From assembly GCA_016710635.1 (NCBI GenBank), contig JADJVL010000023.1, positions 1 to 60,589 on the forward strand: DNA of 60,589 bases, in the 5' to 3' direction. Below are positions 60,244 through 60,589 of this stretch, piece after piece. Both the position numbers and the translations under genes were made by a program. This DNA comes from Holophagaceae bacterium. Lineage in GTDB: Bacteria > Acidobacteriota > Holophagae > Holophagales > Holophagaceae. Below the pieces are notes generated by a model. The model saw only the letters and a program-made list of their open reading frames with translations, had not been told where the DNA came from and ran no database searches. Position 1 is the stretch's first letter. The number at the start of each line of letters is the position of its first letter.

Positions 60244-60589
60244 AACGCTGGATGAAGATCGCCCTCGGCGTGATGGCCCACTGGTTCTTTCTCTACCTGC
60301 CGGTCTTCTTCCTGGCGGTCTTCGGGATGATCGCCACCACCGCCACGGCCCAGGGCCACGGCAACGAGCCACCGGGGCCGCTGTTCATCGTGGGCATCGC
60401 CGCCCTGTTCGGCCTGCACTTCCTCAGCATCCTGCTGATGCTGGGCACCCAGGGCCTTTTCATCGCCCACGCGGTGAAGCATCCCCGCTTCGAGGCGGGC
60501 AATCTGCGGGTGGTGTGGGTGCTGCTGCTGGTCTTCTTCGGCATCCTCGCCGCGCCGGTCTACTACTGGATGTACCTCTTCCCACAGCC
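60240..60589 (+). CDS. Membrane protein, unknown, cut by the window end
   Basis: The first 116 residues: hydrophobic segments VMAHWFFLYLPVFFLAVFGM, FIVGIAALFGLHFLSILLML and VWVLLLVFFGILAAPVYYWM, with a short polar loop (TAQGHGNEPPGP). ATG 60240 overlaps the preceding stop (ATGA). The pattern of helices is like the previous protein, so they may be paralogues. No stop before the edge. Confidence 0.65.
   Translation, partial: MKRWMKIALGVMAHWFFLYLPVFFLAVFGMIATTATAQGHGNEPPGPLFIVGIAALFGLHFLSILLMLGTQGLFIAHAVKHPRFEAGNLRVVWVLLLVFFGILAAPVYYWMYLFPQ

Overview
The window is GC-rich, densely packed DNA from a Gram-negative bacterium. Evidence for an outer membrane is a TorF-type porin, several lipoprotein signal peptides, two heptosyltransferase-like GT9 enzymes and a cell-surface sugar cluster. 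The protein mix resembles Acidobacteriota of the Holophaga/Geothrix kind, but that placement is an impression from the sequences and was not tested. I recognised no rRNA, tRNA, CRISPR array, phage or transposase.

Layout. 1-2050 (minus): a truncated beta-propeller-like protein, a frameshifted YIP1-like membrane protein and a lipoprotein. 2092-3566: larE-larB for the nickel-pincer cofactor. 3591-4912: a tandem array of about 370-bp units built from hairpins. 4825-6880 (minus): asnB, preceded by what reads as a complete transcription attenuator with an Asn-rich leader peptide. 6941-14347: kbl, a two-component system, an AraC regulator, tdh and small genes. 14447-23568: a porin, small membrane ORFs and kdpFABCDE for high-affinity K+ uptake. 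23582-33818: housekeeping and metabolic genes (udk, rhodanese, Nudix, Thr/Ser dehydratase, yajQ, polyprenyl synthase, hutU) and an unrecognised paralogue pair. 33865-37507: a TetR regulator with two operator-like palindromes, then a hemerythrin-NfnA-NfnB triple fusion. 37565-40491: pyrD, a lipoprotein and an orphan scoB flanked by more hairpin repeats and two tandem minisatellites. 40492-44982: secreted proteins. 45006-54065: surface-polysaccharide genes (two GT9, gmd, fcl, a third SDR, methyltransferase, GT4, GT2). 54089-60589: aroC, then hemA-hemC-hemD-hemL with overlapping stop/start codons, followed by small zinc-ribbon and membrane proteins.

Most interesting signals. (1) The asnB leader holds an Asn-rich 26-codon ORF, a pause hairpin, a competing antiterminator and a terminator, all traceable base by base. 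(2) A dispersed hairpin-repeat family keeps its flanks but has at least four different stem sequences, each self-complementary; it lies between genes and next to flank-derived minisatellites. (3) Hemerythrin is fused to a one-polypeptide Nfn-type transhydrogenase behind a TetR gene. Four genes (YIP1-like, asnB, kdpC, aroC) each carry a one-base indel, three of them in G or C runs of three to seven bases. This looks more like consensus error, or slippage, than four independent gene deaths.
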